Positions 25,806 to 38,700 of a stretch of 64,000 nt of DNA are shown here, piece by piece. The position numbers and the translations under genes were made by a program. Source of the DNA: Eumeta japonica (lineage: Eukaryota > Arthropoda > Insecta > Lepidoptera > Psychidae); the NCBI GenBank assembly GCA_005406025.1, contig BGZK01002085.1, positions 1 to 64,000 on the forward strand, written 5' to 3'. Positions within the stretch are counted from its first letter, which is position 1; each line of letters opens with the position of its first letter. Below the pieces are notes generated by a model, which did no database searches, was not told the origin of the DNA, and saw nothing but the letters and a program-made list of their open reading frames with translations.

Positions 25806-26053
25806 ACTTAAATACAAAATGACAAAGATTGTTCTTTCTGCTTTAAATTGATATAGCGGTAAATTGTAACTCACAGAAATTTCCCAAAATAATATAAAGA
25901 AGATTCTAGATTTTACCGATTTTTGAGAAGTAGTCTTTATATTTCTTTAAACTTTCACAAAGGGCAATAAATAAGTAATGTAAAAAGGTGAGTAAAAAAT
26001 TTACTTGTGCTATCATGTATAGATATGTCTCAACCGATTTTTGTACATTTTTT

Positions 26054-26810
26054 AGGGTTCCAAGCACAAATGGCATAAACAGAACTTTTATAGTTTTGGC
26101 ATGTCCGTCCATCCGTCCGTATGTCACAGGCATTTTTCTAAAAAAATACAAGATTTACATTGATGAAATTTACAGTGTAGGTGCCTTGTAAAAGCCGTTA
26201 CTTAGTTTAGTAGTTAAATAACAAAAATAGATATTTCTTGGGGAATGAGGTACTTTATATATGTAACAGAAACAAAAAAAATGTTTTTCAGCAAACGTCG
26301 ACGTATGGTAATTATTTCGTCAGTTCTTTTAAAAACACTTTCAGGTTTCTTTCTAAGCATTTTTTTGATTGATTGAATATTTTTGGAAATAATCGCTCTG
26401 AAAGTAGCATAAATCGTGTCTCCCCTCCTTTATTTTTTAAACCGTATGTCCAAAAAAAATTAAGAAAATTATGAAGATAACGCTTAAAAAATATTTAAAA
26501 AAAAAATTGTTTTGAAGATCATCGGATATACTTATTTCCGAAAAACTGCATTTCTCAACAAAATGACATGTCACGAAGATACGCTCTTTTGCTGATGCTT
26601 TTTAGTTTGCACTGTTTTAAGAGTAATAGTCGACATACCTACTTGTTTTTCAGTTATAGGTGACTAAAATGCTATAACTTATTATGTGCGGGAAAAATAA
26701 AATAAAAATATAACAACGTAGTTTTTTCGTCTGTGGTGCATTTCTTTGTAATAGCGGCTTCGGAACCCTACAGTGAGCATCGTCCGACAGGCTCTTGGCC
26801 AGTTTTTGAT
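26054..26810 (+). repeat. full-length copy of dispersed GGTTCC repeat
   Basis: Starts agggttccaagcacaaatgg and ends cggaaccctacagtgagcat then ggccagtttttga. The start contains gtccgtccatccgtccgtat. A second, opposite-strand copy of the 5' part is at 32580-32765. Non-coding; the mechanism of spread is unknown to me. Confidence 0.6.
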
Positions 26811-27175
26811 ATTTATCATGTCTGGTTAACAATTTGATAACAGCACGATGGATCTATACAATTGTATGCGATACTAGTCTGCCGTGTTGCAAGTGAAATA
26901 ATGAAAATTTACTATTCTTAATCCGTGCTTCAAGTAATCAAATGTATTTGTGTTATGCCTTCTTCTTACAAGATACTGCAGGTATTATATGATCAAATTC
27001 AGAAAAATTGATGGAATTATTTTACATAGTTAAGTCGTCTTTAAAATCAGAAATTTATCATTAGATTTTACACAATTACTTGTCGATATAAACCAATACA
27101 AATATATTTATGGCGCTTATGGATAGAGAGGACTAAAAAAATTTATTTTCCTTGTATAGAACTATGTGTAAAAAA

Positions 27176-27706
27176 ATTTGAGGGCACAATGCCAAGACTA
27201 TATGGCGGATGAATTAACACTTCCCGACCAATCTATCTCAATATTTGCCGAGTGGCTAAAGATGTGTGTGGTCTGGTGTTTTCATGGTGAAAAAGCACAC
27301 CCTTTCTGTTATGCAATTCCAATTTTCCAAAATGACATCGGCTTTATCTGTAACAGATCGAGCAGAGCCAGATTCATCTTTGACATCAAAATTAGCGACA
27401 TGAAAGCGCTCGACCCAATTTTGTGCTACTCGTTATCGACACTGCGTTAGGTCCATAAACGTTACAAATTTATTAACGGCTTGTGTCGCGTTTTCGCCTT
27501 TTTTTGTAATAAAACTTCGAAAATGTAAAGTTTCTACGTTAGATTTACTCATTTTGGTGGACAGAAAAACAATACAAAAATGGTGCGACGCAGTTTTTAC
27601 TTCTATTTAATGGTATCAAAACTAGCCAGATACAAACAACTAAAGAGATATTACTGCAACTTTTTACTTATAAAATACGAATAACTTTTTCCCCAACCTA
27701 ATATGT
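27176..27706 (-). mobile_element. mariner copy C, internally deleted
   Basis: On the minus strand it starts tattaggttggggaaaaagt, a typical mariner terminus. Transposase start pieces (TFMDLTQCR, NFDVKDESGSARSVTDK) are followed abruptly near 27320 by the distal part (FHHENTRPHT-like, then EILR..WSGSV). About half of the element is lost and the 3' terminus is not seen. Same family as copies A and B. Confidence 0.8.
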
Positions 27707-28138
27707 AAAAACGGGCTCATGAGAAATGTAGAGAGAAATATATTTTTTTATATGTGTGACAAGTCGGACACCTGAGTAGAAATAACAGAGTTGATAATAT
27801 AGAACAATATAAAAATTATAAAAGGGAAAATCAAATATGAACATCATAATTTGTAATTATTCATATTTTGCACTAAGGGCGAATGTAGGTATGCTTTTAC
27901 TGTCGCCTGTAAATCCCGTCTACACTGGGTGTGACCGCAATAACTAAAAAACTATTTAACTTTTAAACTTAATTTTTTTTTTCGATCTCATCACTAATCG
28001 ATTGGGAAAAACCGTATTGAAAATCACAGCTTGATATAGTACAGATTGGCTGTAATTGAATTTTTTAACTGACAGTTATTTGTTTTGATCCGCCATTTCA
28101 CTTAAATATCTAAAATAGAGGTTGAGATGATTTTTTTT

Positions 28139-28232
28139 TTATATTACCGCCATATGTTGGCAATTACAAAAATAAATTGAGCGTGAAATTGTTTATTTTT
28201 GTAATTGCTAACAGATGGTGGTAGTAATATAA
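28139..28232. repeat. inverted repeat with ~39-bp arms (MITE-like or hairpin)
   Basis: Left arm ttatattaccgccatatgtt + ggcaattacaaaaataaa; the right arm is its near-exact complement with a few mismatches; 15-base spacer. The imperfect long stem also fits a small-RNA precursor shape, but nothing else supports that. Confidence 0.75.
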
Positions 28233-28584
28233 TACATTCTCGTTAAAAGTGGAAAAAAAATTATGCATTAAACTACACATATAATTTTGCATTATGATGT
28301 CTAAATAAATATAAAAAAATACCTATCCCTTTTTCGACTCAAGTTTACTATAAAACTATTTGAAAATAAAAAGTAAAAGGAGGATTTTTGGTGAAAAACT
28401 CATGTTATCATAAACCTCTAATTTAAATAACATACGTACGGCACGAGCGCTAAGGCATGCGCAATTTTTTTTTACGTTAGGTAAATTGTTGTAGGTCACA
28501 AACTACAAGTCTGAGCAACTTGAGCCACTGAACATTTCTTAAAGAGAATTAAATTCCCCAAAAGTGTATACACCATTTTTGCCC

Positions 28585-28960
28585 TATAGGATGGATTTTA
28601 TCATACATCTTTTCGCAAATATTATTAATCTCCTCCTCCTCTTATATATTTTAACAATTTTGCCAAAGAAACAATAGTCATTAAAGTAGCCATTTCTGGG
28701 AAAAATACCTTAGAACATCTACGTAGAAATCTACTGGCAACCTTAATTCAGTTGCCGCGTAAGTACTGTGCCGCAGCGCACTGCGCGGCCGGCCACAATC
28801 GCGCTTGCAGTCTAACCAAGCATTCATTAGGGTTGTGTCTATAATATTTTATATTATTTATAAGTATATTTTCAATGATATATTTTTGTTACAAAAGTTG
28901 TTCTAAAAAAGGAGATTACAAATATTTGCGAAAAAATGCATGATAGACTCTATCAGTATA
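28585..28960. mobile_element. TIR element family T1, copy 1 (376 bp)
   Basis: Terminal inverted repeats of about 70 bases: left tataggatggattttatcat, right (reverse) tatactgatagagtctatca, both continuing to catgcat-like, taatctcct and ttagaacaa-like blocks. The interior is GC-rich (28745-28810), unlike its surroundings. Shares both ends with copy 2 at 33713-34582. Confidence 0.75.
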
Positions 28961-29588
28961 CTTACTAATGGATTACGATGTATAAATGAAAAAATCAGTA
29001 TTTCATCCAAAAAAAATAACAGCTCTTGCTCGTGAACTAACATGAGCTGCATGAAAAGTGAAAAAAATAACTTTGAAGAGCGTCGAATCTTCAATATATT
29101 CCAACAAACGGTATGTCGATATCATGAGAGGTAGAAGAGCGTTAGAAATTTGAAAAAGAATAACATCAAAATTATAGACATACATTTTAAATGGGAACAC
29201 ATTAAATTGAAACGGCAAGCATTTACTATTCAAAATAAGAGCTTAAACTTGGTAATAGTTTTTTTTCTCTGTGTAAATAGATATTTTGTTTTACCACCTA
29301 ATGCATTGCAAACAAATCGCTCTAAAGTAAATTGAAGTAATTAACTTGCAGTGAATCACAAAATAAAACGAAATAGATTTGTACAAATTAACAAACAAAA
29401 CAAACGTTTTACACATTTATGAACTATGTGCAACTTTTTGGAATTGCATTTTAAACATGCAATTTGAGCAAAATCTATGCATTGAAATCAAGTATTTAAA
29501 TTTACAAGTAATAAAACAACACTAATAAAACATCATTGTCTTTTTCTGATAGGTAAATAAATAAAAAATAAACAAAGGGAATACTTAC

Positions 29589-29594
29589 TTTATT
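29589..29594 (-). terminator. Cwc15 polyadenylation signal
   Basis: AATAAA on the minus strand about 60 bases after the Cwc15 stop codon; the nearest canonical hexamer, implying a short 3' UTR. Confidence 0.65.
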
Positions 29595-29654
29595 ACAATC
29601 TTTTTTAACTTTTTAACTGTACAAATTAAATATAAATCATTAATTTTACTGAAG

Positions 29655-29792
29655 TTATTTTATATATTTTTCCATAAACTTTTTATGAAATTCTGATCTC
29701 AGGGAATCATTAATGAAAGTATTTAGCTTCTTCTCTGGTTCAGACTTCGCACAGTTTTTGAAGACAACATCGTCGTCCCAACGCCGTTTTAC
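29655..29792 (-). CDS. Cwc15: Cwc15 coding exon 4 and stop
   Basis: 45 codons and [37 protein letters not shown]. Acceptor ctattgttttag-like. This C-terminal block is the most diagnostic part of the family. Confidence 0.97.
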   Translation of the reverse strand, partial: VKRRWDDDVVFKNCAKSEPEKKLNTFINDSLRSEFHKKFMEKYIK

Positions 29793-32700
29793 CTAAAACA
29801 ATAACTTTTTATTTAAGTTTATTTGAATTAACAATGAAAATTAAAATTATAATTTTAATATTTTCTATTTATTTTGTTTGTCTACACTACAACCATATTA
29901 CAAATATTAATAAGTTAGAAAATCATCATCATCATCATTAGCAGAACTTTTTATTAAGGTCTGTATTATATATGTTACGAAGAAATCCTATTAAAATATT
30001 TTTTTACTGGTGCCGCCATACACTGAAATATGTTTGCAATATTTTCAATACTTTGCAAAATAATGAGACTACCAATTAATATTAAATAATCAAAGGCCCA
30101 TAACTACAGACAAATGAACCTAACAAATTAAGTGCCCTAGCTTAATTATTTTACAGAAGATGAATAATAAAATCATTTTGTGATTTAAAAGATATTTACT
30201 GATTTTTATGGTTAATATATCATTTACTAGTTAAATATGCCGACATAATCTACAAGTAATATAAAATGCTTAAGAGTTTGTATGTTTTAAGGGACAAATC
30301 TCAGGAGCTACAAATCCGATTTGACAAATATTTTTGTGTTACATAGCCTGTATATTAAGGAAAGTTATAAATTATTTTTTTAATTTTTATAGATTGGTTT
30401 TTCGATTGATTTATTCTTTTCTGTTTGTACATAATTTTTGGATAACATTTGCAAATGAAAGGCGTTTAGTAATGTACCTCATAGTGTATACGAACCAGAG
30501 ATTTATAATACAGGGGTGAAACTACGGAGCATATCTATTAATATAAGTCCAAAACTGACTAACTTTTGCCCACATGTGTGGTACATTTTCACATTTAAAC
30601 CATTCACTATAAAGTTGTACAGAGATAGCTGTATGTTTGAGATTGAATATGGAGATACTTCTCATTCCTTGCAAGGATCATAAAACAAATTAGAATAAAT
30701 TGACTTTAAAATGCCATCTAGTAAAGTTATTACAAGTGTAATCACGCCAAATCTCAAACACACTCTTTTTACATGGTTTCTCGCAACGCTTATTAACATA
30801 ACAATCGGGCCGAAATTAGACTGTATTTATATGAACAGTCTAAAATTGGTATTAATGTGAGCTCTTAGAACATTATTCGACGTCGCCGACAAAGTATCAA
30901 CATGGCTACTTGGTTTTTTACTTATGGCTAAATGTAATAGGCATCGGCTATGCTAGTTTCAACATGTACGAAATAGTAGTCTAGTTTAACGGGCCGACGT
31001 CCCAATCAGTGATGAATCGAACATTCCTTCTGTTTCGTTCATTTTCATGGAAGCGTGGCCGACGTGGCAACGTCAATAGGTTTTGGATTCTGTAATACTA
31101 TGGCGAAGCTTCCGATCTGGATGCGTGGCCGAGCCGACGCCACGTATAATGTTCACATATTAAATGCACGTTTTACAACTGACTACGTCGCAATGACGTC
31201 CTAATATAAGTATCTTTACTTTGGACCAGTTAACGCAACGGCACAACCGGTGAAACGACCTTGTGGTAATGATTAATGTTTGTAGTAATGATCGAAAATT
31301 ATATTTCACTTTCGTAGTCTTTGACTGGGTACGGGTGACGCCTGCCGCTAAGTGTTTATAAAAATCGGCGATTTTCAATATCTCTATATCCACAATTTTT
31401 TTACGCAGTAAAGTTCTTTCGCCAAACGAGAAAATTAGTACATTACCTTTAAATCGTTTTTCTGATTAGCTGCCGCATAATTTAACAAAGGATTTCCTGA
31501 CAAAATATTTTCCATTCTTATTCTCTCTTCTTCTTGTCGCTTCTCTGCTTCCTAAAAATAATAAGAAATAATTAATACAAACATTAAAGGACTGGCAAAG
31601 TCCAAGTCGGACTAGCACATTGAGGATTGTGTACTAAAACAATTTTGTGTTAAATATTTAAAAGAAAATATTTTCCTTCTTTTGCAGATTCTTAGCACAA
31701 GCCCAAACTCACACGTTGCTCATTTTAAAAACATTTATTTTATGTATGTCTTTCAAGATTTTACATGCAGAAATTCGAAGATAAGGGGGAATGGTTAATT
31801 TTCATCTATTTTCTTAAATAACTTCAAACCATCTATTTAAAATTATAAAATATATATATGTTCAAAGCCATCGCAATAAGCCTTTTCATTTGATATCGCA
31901 CAAGATACACTTTGTAAAATTTTTTTTTCATTTTTTAATTTACCCTGTAAAAGTGATCGTATTTATTTAGAATCATTTATTTACGTTACACGTCCGTATT
32001 TGGGTCACAGACACACATATGTGTACCAAGTGTCAATTTAATCGGTCTAGTAGATTCAGAGCAAATTGGCTATGACAGACAGACAGACCGGTAACACGAG
32101 TAATCCTATAAGGGTTCAGTTTTTTTCATTTGGAGATACGGAATTCTAATATATGCACAAATAAAAGCACATTATAAACTTTCAAGTTATACTTAAAAAC
32201 CCTTAAAATGTAGTTTGTTATTCGATTTACATCTTCAAAAATGTGTTACTTGATTTTATAGCAAATTCAAACATGGATGATAGCTCCTAGGATTTGAAAT
32301 GATGCCTAAAAAAATGTGCAAAAAACTTCAAACCTGATTTAAAATTGCAAAAGTTATGAACAATCAAATATAGCAAAACTTTTTTTGCTATGTTTGCTAT
32401 ATTATAAATTATTGCTATTTATATATTTTTGCTATATTATAAATTTTTCTTATATTATAATTTTATGCTATATTACATTAAACCTTAAAACGTTTTTAAA
32501 AAAACTGTCAAAATATATGCCACACTTTGATGTTTGTTAAAAAAAAAATTCAGTTTCTGAGTGGCCTACCTAGAAAGATTCATTTTTATTATTTACCTGC
32601 CATACTAAGTAGTGGCTCACAGAAGACACCTACACTATATATTTCATCAATACACGTCTTGTAGTTTTTGAACAAAACACCTGTGACATACGAACGAAGA

Positions 32701-35700
32701 GACTGACAGACATGACAAAACTAGACGAGTTCCGTTTTTGCCATTTTGGCTCGGAACCCTAAAAACAGTAAAATAACCTTCCTGATGCTAATCAATAATA
32801 ATAGTTGACTACATTGACTTGACTACATTGTTTATAATGAAAATGTGAATGTCTTTTATTTATGAAATTTATGAATTTTGATGAGTGTCAGGTTATTCCC
32901 TAATGAACTCTAGCTGAAGACTAACAACAGCATAATTGACTCGTAACAACCAAAAGTGATAGAGACCGAGAAATCAAACTTCTATCGATAGTTGCACATA
33001 CAAATGGATGCAAAAACCTGTTATTAGCGCAGCTAGAGATCCTCGAACGAAGCTAACCCGTCACTACATAGAGGACATCCCGGATATACACATGTACGAG
33101 ATTAGGATGGCCCTCGTACAAACGATAAATCCCTAGTAAAAACGGAACATGAATAAACATGTAAGAACAAGTTGAAGATCGGTAATTAAAGACCTCCAGA
33201 AGTTACTTTTTTCCGTCATATCGAAGGAGCAATGCTTGGAACGTGGAGCAGAACGTGGTAGTGTTATTCTTCATAAAATAACATCCGGTTAAAGAATTAC
33301 AGATCCATCAAGCTATTAAATCCCATGTATTATCAAGAGGTACCACAAACCATCTTATTCTCGGGTTTGAAGAGTTCCAGCCTCTCGAACAGTTGGTTTC
33401 CAAGATAGATTAAGCACCAAAGACCACATCTCACGCTTTGGCAGATTACACAAAAAAATCAACGAGTATAATAATTGACGGCTATACTTAGGCGCCTGTG
33501 AACTACTAAAAAACCTTCGATTCAATCAAACCTGGCCGATCTGTATCGCTGCAGCCAGCGATGTTTCTTCGGTGATACCCCATTAACAGTCGCAATGCCG
33601 AAATGCTGAGATGTTATTGAAATAAGCCACAAAGTCCAAGTACAGAATGAATATATAAAATCAATGAAAATGCTGTAGCAACATAAAAATTAAAATTCAA
33701 TATAATATTTTTTATACCGTATAGAATCGATCATGCATCTATCCGCAAATAGTCATAATCTCCTTATTTTTTGAACAACTTTGCTAAAGAAATCATAATC
33801 ACTGAAATAGCAGTTTTTGAGAAAAATTGCTTAGAACGAATTATAAAAATTTACGATGTTTCAATCTTGCGACCTAGTTAAAGCTCGTGTGTTACGTCGT
33901 GCCCCCAAGTGCACTGCAAGCGCGTACACGAAGTTCACCAAGCCAGTCACGCCCCGGCAATCATGCGTGAACGTCGCGCATCCCTAGCTAATTAGCGCCG
34001 CATACGAGCGGTTTTCGACCTTCCACCAAAGGACTTTAGGTATATTGTTATAAAATGTTACGTTTACGATATTGACGTTTTTCAAACTAACATTGTGTGT
34101 AATTAATATTGAAGTGTTTAATAACAATACCTTTCACTGCTATCGAATATGCAAACATAATTTATTTTGGGGAGTTTGCAGAGGTAACATTGCTGCCTGC
34201 GAGTCCATAAATTGCGTAAAAATCGTTTACCCCATAATTTGCCTTATTTGTTTAAAGGTGAGTGGAACACATGTGGAAAATCAGAGCCTAATCTAATAAT
34301 ACCCTCGGTTACCTTTACATCGTTGACAACATTTATAGGTAAGGGACTAGATAAATTCTTTAAAAATAATGCATTGCATAGGCGAGCGCGGGGCAGAATT
34401 CGAGTTCGTCACGTGCCCGGGCGCGACGAACGGGCGCCATCTCGCGAAGCATTTCGTAGGGTTGTATTTTATTAATATTATTTATGAAATATATTTTCAA
34501 TATAGTTACTTTAACAAAGTTGTTCTAAAAAAGGAGATCATGACAACTTTGAAAAAATGCATGATCGATTCCATTCTGTATACAAGACTGCGTCTACGCA
34601 AGAAACCGTTTGGTTGAGCGACCGTACGAGTGCGTAATGCATACGTAAGCAGCGAGATGCACGCCGCTGGCCATTCTCGTATTTTACCTTCCGTATCCAT
34701 TTTTTGCAACTCCAATTTACAGCGAAAATCATAATTTAGTATTATATCATTAACATAATACTAAATTATGATTTTTATTAAATCTAACGGTACAATGTGT
34801 GTTTCTATTAATTGTACAATAAATAATTTCGTTAACAATTGGTACGATGTTCGTGATTTCTGCCTTTAACGGCGGCCGCCCGTTTCACTGCTGAGACCGA
34901 CGTTACATGATGACAAAAAGGAAACAATATAATGGAAAAGGATCAGGCGGACATTATCAAGAAAAAGGCGAAACAACTGTCATCCGTGTTAGTGTACTGT
35001 ACCCACATTTGATACAGCCGTTACGATTTGCGTAAGTTGAAAGTCATTTTAAGTTCACAAAAATAACGCAAGATGAGACCAATATGGAATGTACACTTAC
35101 TTTTTCTATATTTTTAGACGAAAATATCCAGTACGAAAAAACTAAAATAAAATAAGAAAAAAAAAATGGAAAATATCTAGGCGAATTTTAAACGCTCGTC
35201 ATTTGCCGCACTGACGTCACGCTAAGTTTGTAGGTTAGTTAATAACCTACAAATTGTTGAAGTATTGTAAAATCTATTTTATATTTTATGTTATAGTAAT
35301 ATCGCAATTAAAGGCGTCATATGCAGATACAGTAAAAGACATTATCATGGCTCCACAGGCGACGGACAAATACCAAATGCTAATTGAATGCCCGGTTTAC
35401 AACGTCGAAAGAACGGCACATGAAGTAATTACTGATCCACGAGGGGCTCGGTGCTCAAAAACCATCTCACTTTTTACGGCACTTAAAACATCTTGTAAGT
35501 CTGGACCTACAAGAGATTTTATTTACATCCCCGATGTTACAGACAATTCACAGACCCAGCAATGTAAAGACCAACATCGGTTCTCAGGGCAAGTCGACAT
35601 TGAAAAAGACTCAAACTAGCAGATCAGATTGGATGTCGTGATACCCAGCCAACAAATCGCAACAGCTTTTACAAATCCATATGCAGCCTTGAACTTTAAT

Positions 35701-38700
35701 CAAATAGCAGCACTCACTAGGCAAGTCCAAATGCTGGCAGCTAAGTTAGATAACAGTCGTATATATCATGGTACCGCGCGTGACGGTTTCTGAAATTGCC
35801 TTTTATTGCAAGCAACATTGTTAATATGTAATCTTTTATAATAGAAATTATGAGAACGGTCCAACCAACACTTGCAGATTTTGTTGACAAAACACATCTA
35901 TTTTTTCTATAATCATAAAGTTCTATTCTATTATTTATTAGTAGAAAGTTTGTAGTGTTTATACATCTATTTTGTAAACGTAATTCATAATAAATAGTCC
36001 TACCTATTCTACATGTGTCTTCTAGATCTCTTTATGCACTAAACTATAACTGTGGTAAGTTTTTACTAATACATTTCTTAACTATTACTCTTCCCGACCA
36101 TATATTTTATCACATATTGCAAACATGTAAAACATGAAAAAATATATTGATCCGAGTATGTTAAATAATAACACTACACTTACTTTTTTAGCCTGCTCAA
36201 TAGCTCTCTCTTTCTTTATCTTATTCAATTCAGCTAACAAAGCAGCAGTATCATCATCAGAATCGTCAGAGTCAGATGAGTCACCTTCCAATGGATCATC
36301 AGCATCTAAACTTGCAGCTGGTACTTGATCTAATTTCGGACGTTTAGCAACGGGCTCAGTTTGTCTTCTGGCGGCAGGTGCCTTACTATCCTTTTCCCTG
36401 TCATCTAATTCTTTACGAAAATCCCTCACTCGTAACTCATCTGTCGTACCTTGACCTTGTTCTCTGCAACAAATGTTTTTAATTCTTTAAAAATAATGTC
36501 ATTAATCATTTGGTCAATATTATTATACTTATCTCATTAATATAATGATACTTACAGCTATGAAAGTGGTTTGATGTAATAGAACTACTTAAGTGATTTA
36601 TGCTATATAGTCATAAATAATTCAAATATCTGTATATTGTATGGTTACTAATTTTAAATTAACACAACTAATAAAATGCATTATTTTCAATATGTTTGGA
36701 TGCAAATAAACTGTGGAAAAAAATTATATTATATGACAAATCGCATAAATGTGATAGGGTTATTTCAAGAACATTTCAAATGCTTATTAGTAATGGTAGT
36801 ACAGTTGAACCTCGATAAGTTAAAGTCCAAGGGAAACACAAAATATTTTAAGTTATAGAGGTTTTAAGTTATCAAGGGTCTATGTTAGGGATAGGTTAAT
36901 ATAGAGGTAGGTATGTACATATGTATGTATGTATCCTTGTTCCACCCTTTATCAGCATATGTGAGTGTAGTTAGTTTTCTTTTTGAACTCATTTTAAGTC
37001 AGTTTTATCACACAGTAAGTAAAGCAATGTTTCCAGGACAACGATCAAAAACTTATGATCCAAGGCTTACTTATGTCTTAAGGCTAACCGCCGCAAAGCT
37101 TTAAAGAATTTCGAAGAAGCAAACAATAGGTGACATATGTATTGTTTACGTTAACAATTTAACTAGTGAACACGTGCAAGCAATAAATACCGAAACCTTT
37201 TGTTTTGCACACTCTTTCAAAATGACTCATTGACAAACAATTTTATATTATAGAGGTTGTGGAAACATTTCTTTAAGTTACGGAGGGCCAATACAGAGAT
37301 TACTTATTTAAGTTATAGAGGTTGCGTATTTTAAGTTATAGAGATTTTGGGCTCTGATGGGAAGGGAACATATTATTTTTTGAAGTTATAGAGGTTTTTA
37401 AGTTACCGAGGTTTGAGTTATCAAGGTTCTACTGTATTCCTTAGGTAGGGGTCCTAATCCCTACGCTTATGTATGGTAGTGTAAGCTGGGTATGGCAGAA
37501 GAAAAATGAAAGTAGGGTCAATGCAGTGGAGATGCGATCGCTGCGTAATATGCGTGAAGTGTCTCGAAAAAATAGATGTAGAAACAGCAATGTTAGAGAG
37601 CGGTGTGTTTTGAAGGAAAATCGTAGTGACTAGAGTAGAAAGAGGTATGTTGCGATGGTTTAACCATCTAGAAAGGATGAATGAAAGTAGAATGACAAAA
37701 CAAAATTATAGAGTGAATGTATGTGATGGAAAGGTAGGCAAGGGTCGCCCTAGGAAATCCTATGCAGACCATATTGGTGACATATTAAATAAAGGCCAAA
37801 TTTTAAGCACCCAAAACCAACGAGCTTGCATGAAAACATTGATAGATATCAGTGAGACAAGAAAGGTATGCAAAGATCGTACCATATGGAAATCTATAGC
37901 CTCTGCCTACCCCTATGAGAAATAGGTGTAAATTTATATTATTATTATTCCTTATAACAGGTAATTTTAATATTTTTTTTGTAATGATAATAAGTCATCT
38001 AGTAACAATGGTCTTGAATTAGTTATTGCATAGCTTTATCAATATTGATAAAGCTAAGCCATTCAATGGCACATGCTGTGTCAGAGCAACAGTTCACATC
38101 ATATGAAGCTACCAAAAATTGGGTTGATTCATGGATAGCCTCAAAAGATAAGGAGTTCTTCAGAATTGGAATCCGAACGCTGTCTGAAAGATGGAAAAAA
38201 GTAGTTGATAGTGATATTTCGTTTAAAATTAAATTACCGTTCTTTCACAATAAATATTATTTTATGACAAAAAACGGCAGAAACATATTTGTACTCTTAA
38301 TAGATTATAATCTTGAATAGCCCATAGGCTACTTTTTATTCTGGCAAAATATATGGCTCCCATAGGATAGATTTTTTTTTGCTTTTCACATAGATAGAAT
38401 TCGACATGATTTTTTTACATAGTGGTAGTTTAGGAGTCAGAGATGCATGGTTCCTATGGAATAGCATAAGAATTATATCCTACAAGAAACATGTATTTAT
38501 AAGGTATTTCATTAAAGTTCGTAAAATAGACTTTTAACACATTATTTGAATGCGTGCATAATTTGGTTTTTATCACAGTTAAGGGAGGTAAAATTATATA
38601 TGAAACTTTAGGGAGCAAATTATGATTGAAATCTAGTGAGATATGTCTTGATGAGTGGAAAAAAATAAAAAAGGGATAAAAAAATTAATAAACAAAAATA

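Larger units (their letters stand above)
21907..29588. other. intergenic region between gbb and Cwc15
   Basis: Both neighbours are on the minus strand. Apart from the elements listed separately (repeat pieces, Helitron pieces, pogo-like MITE, mariner copy C, TIR elements), I see no host gene. A CpG-rich patch at 22555-22640 lies about 700 bases upstream of the gbb start and could be an upstream promoter or exon, unproven. A short open frame at 25155-25382 has a GC-richer start but no recognisable domain. Confidence 0.55.
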
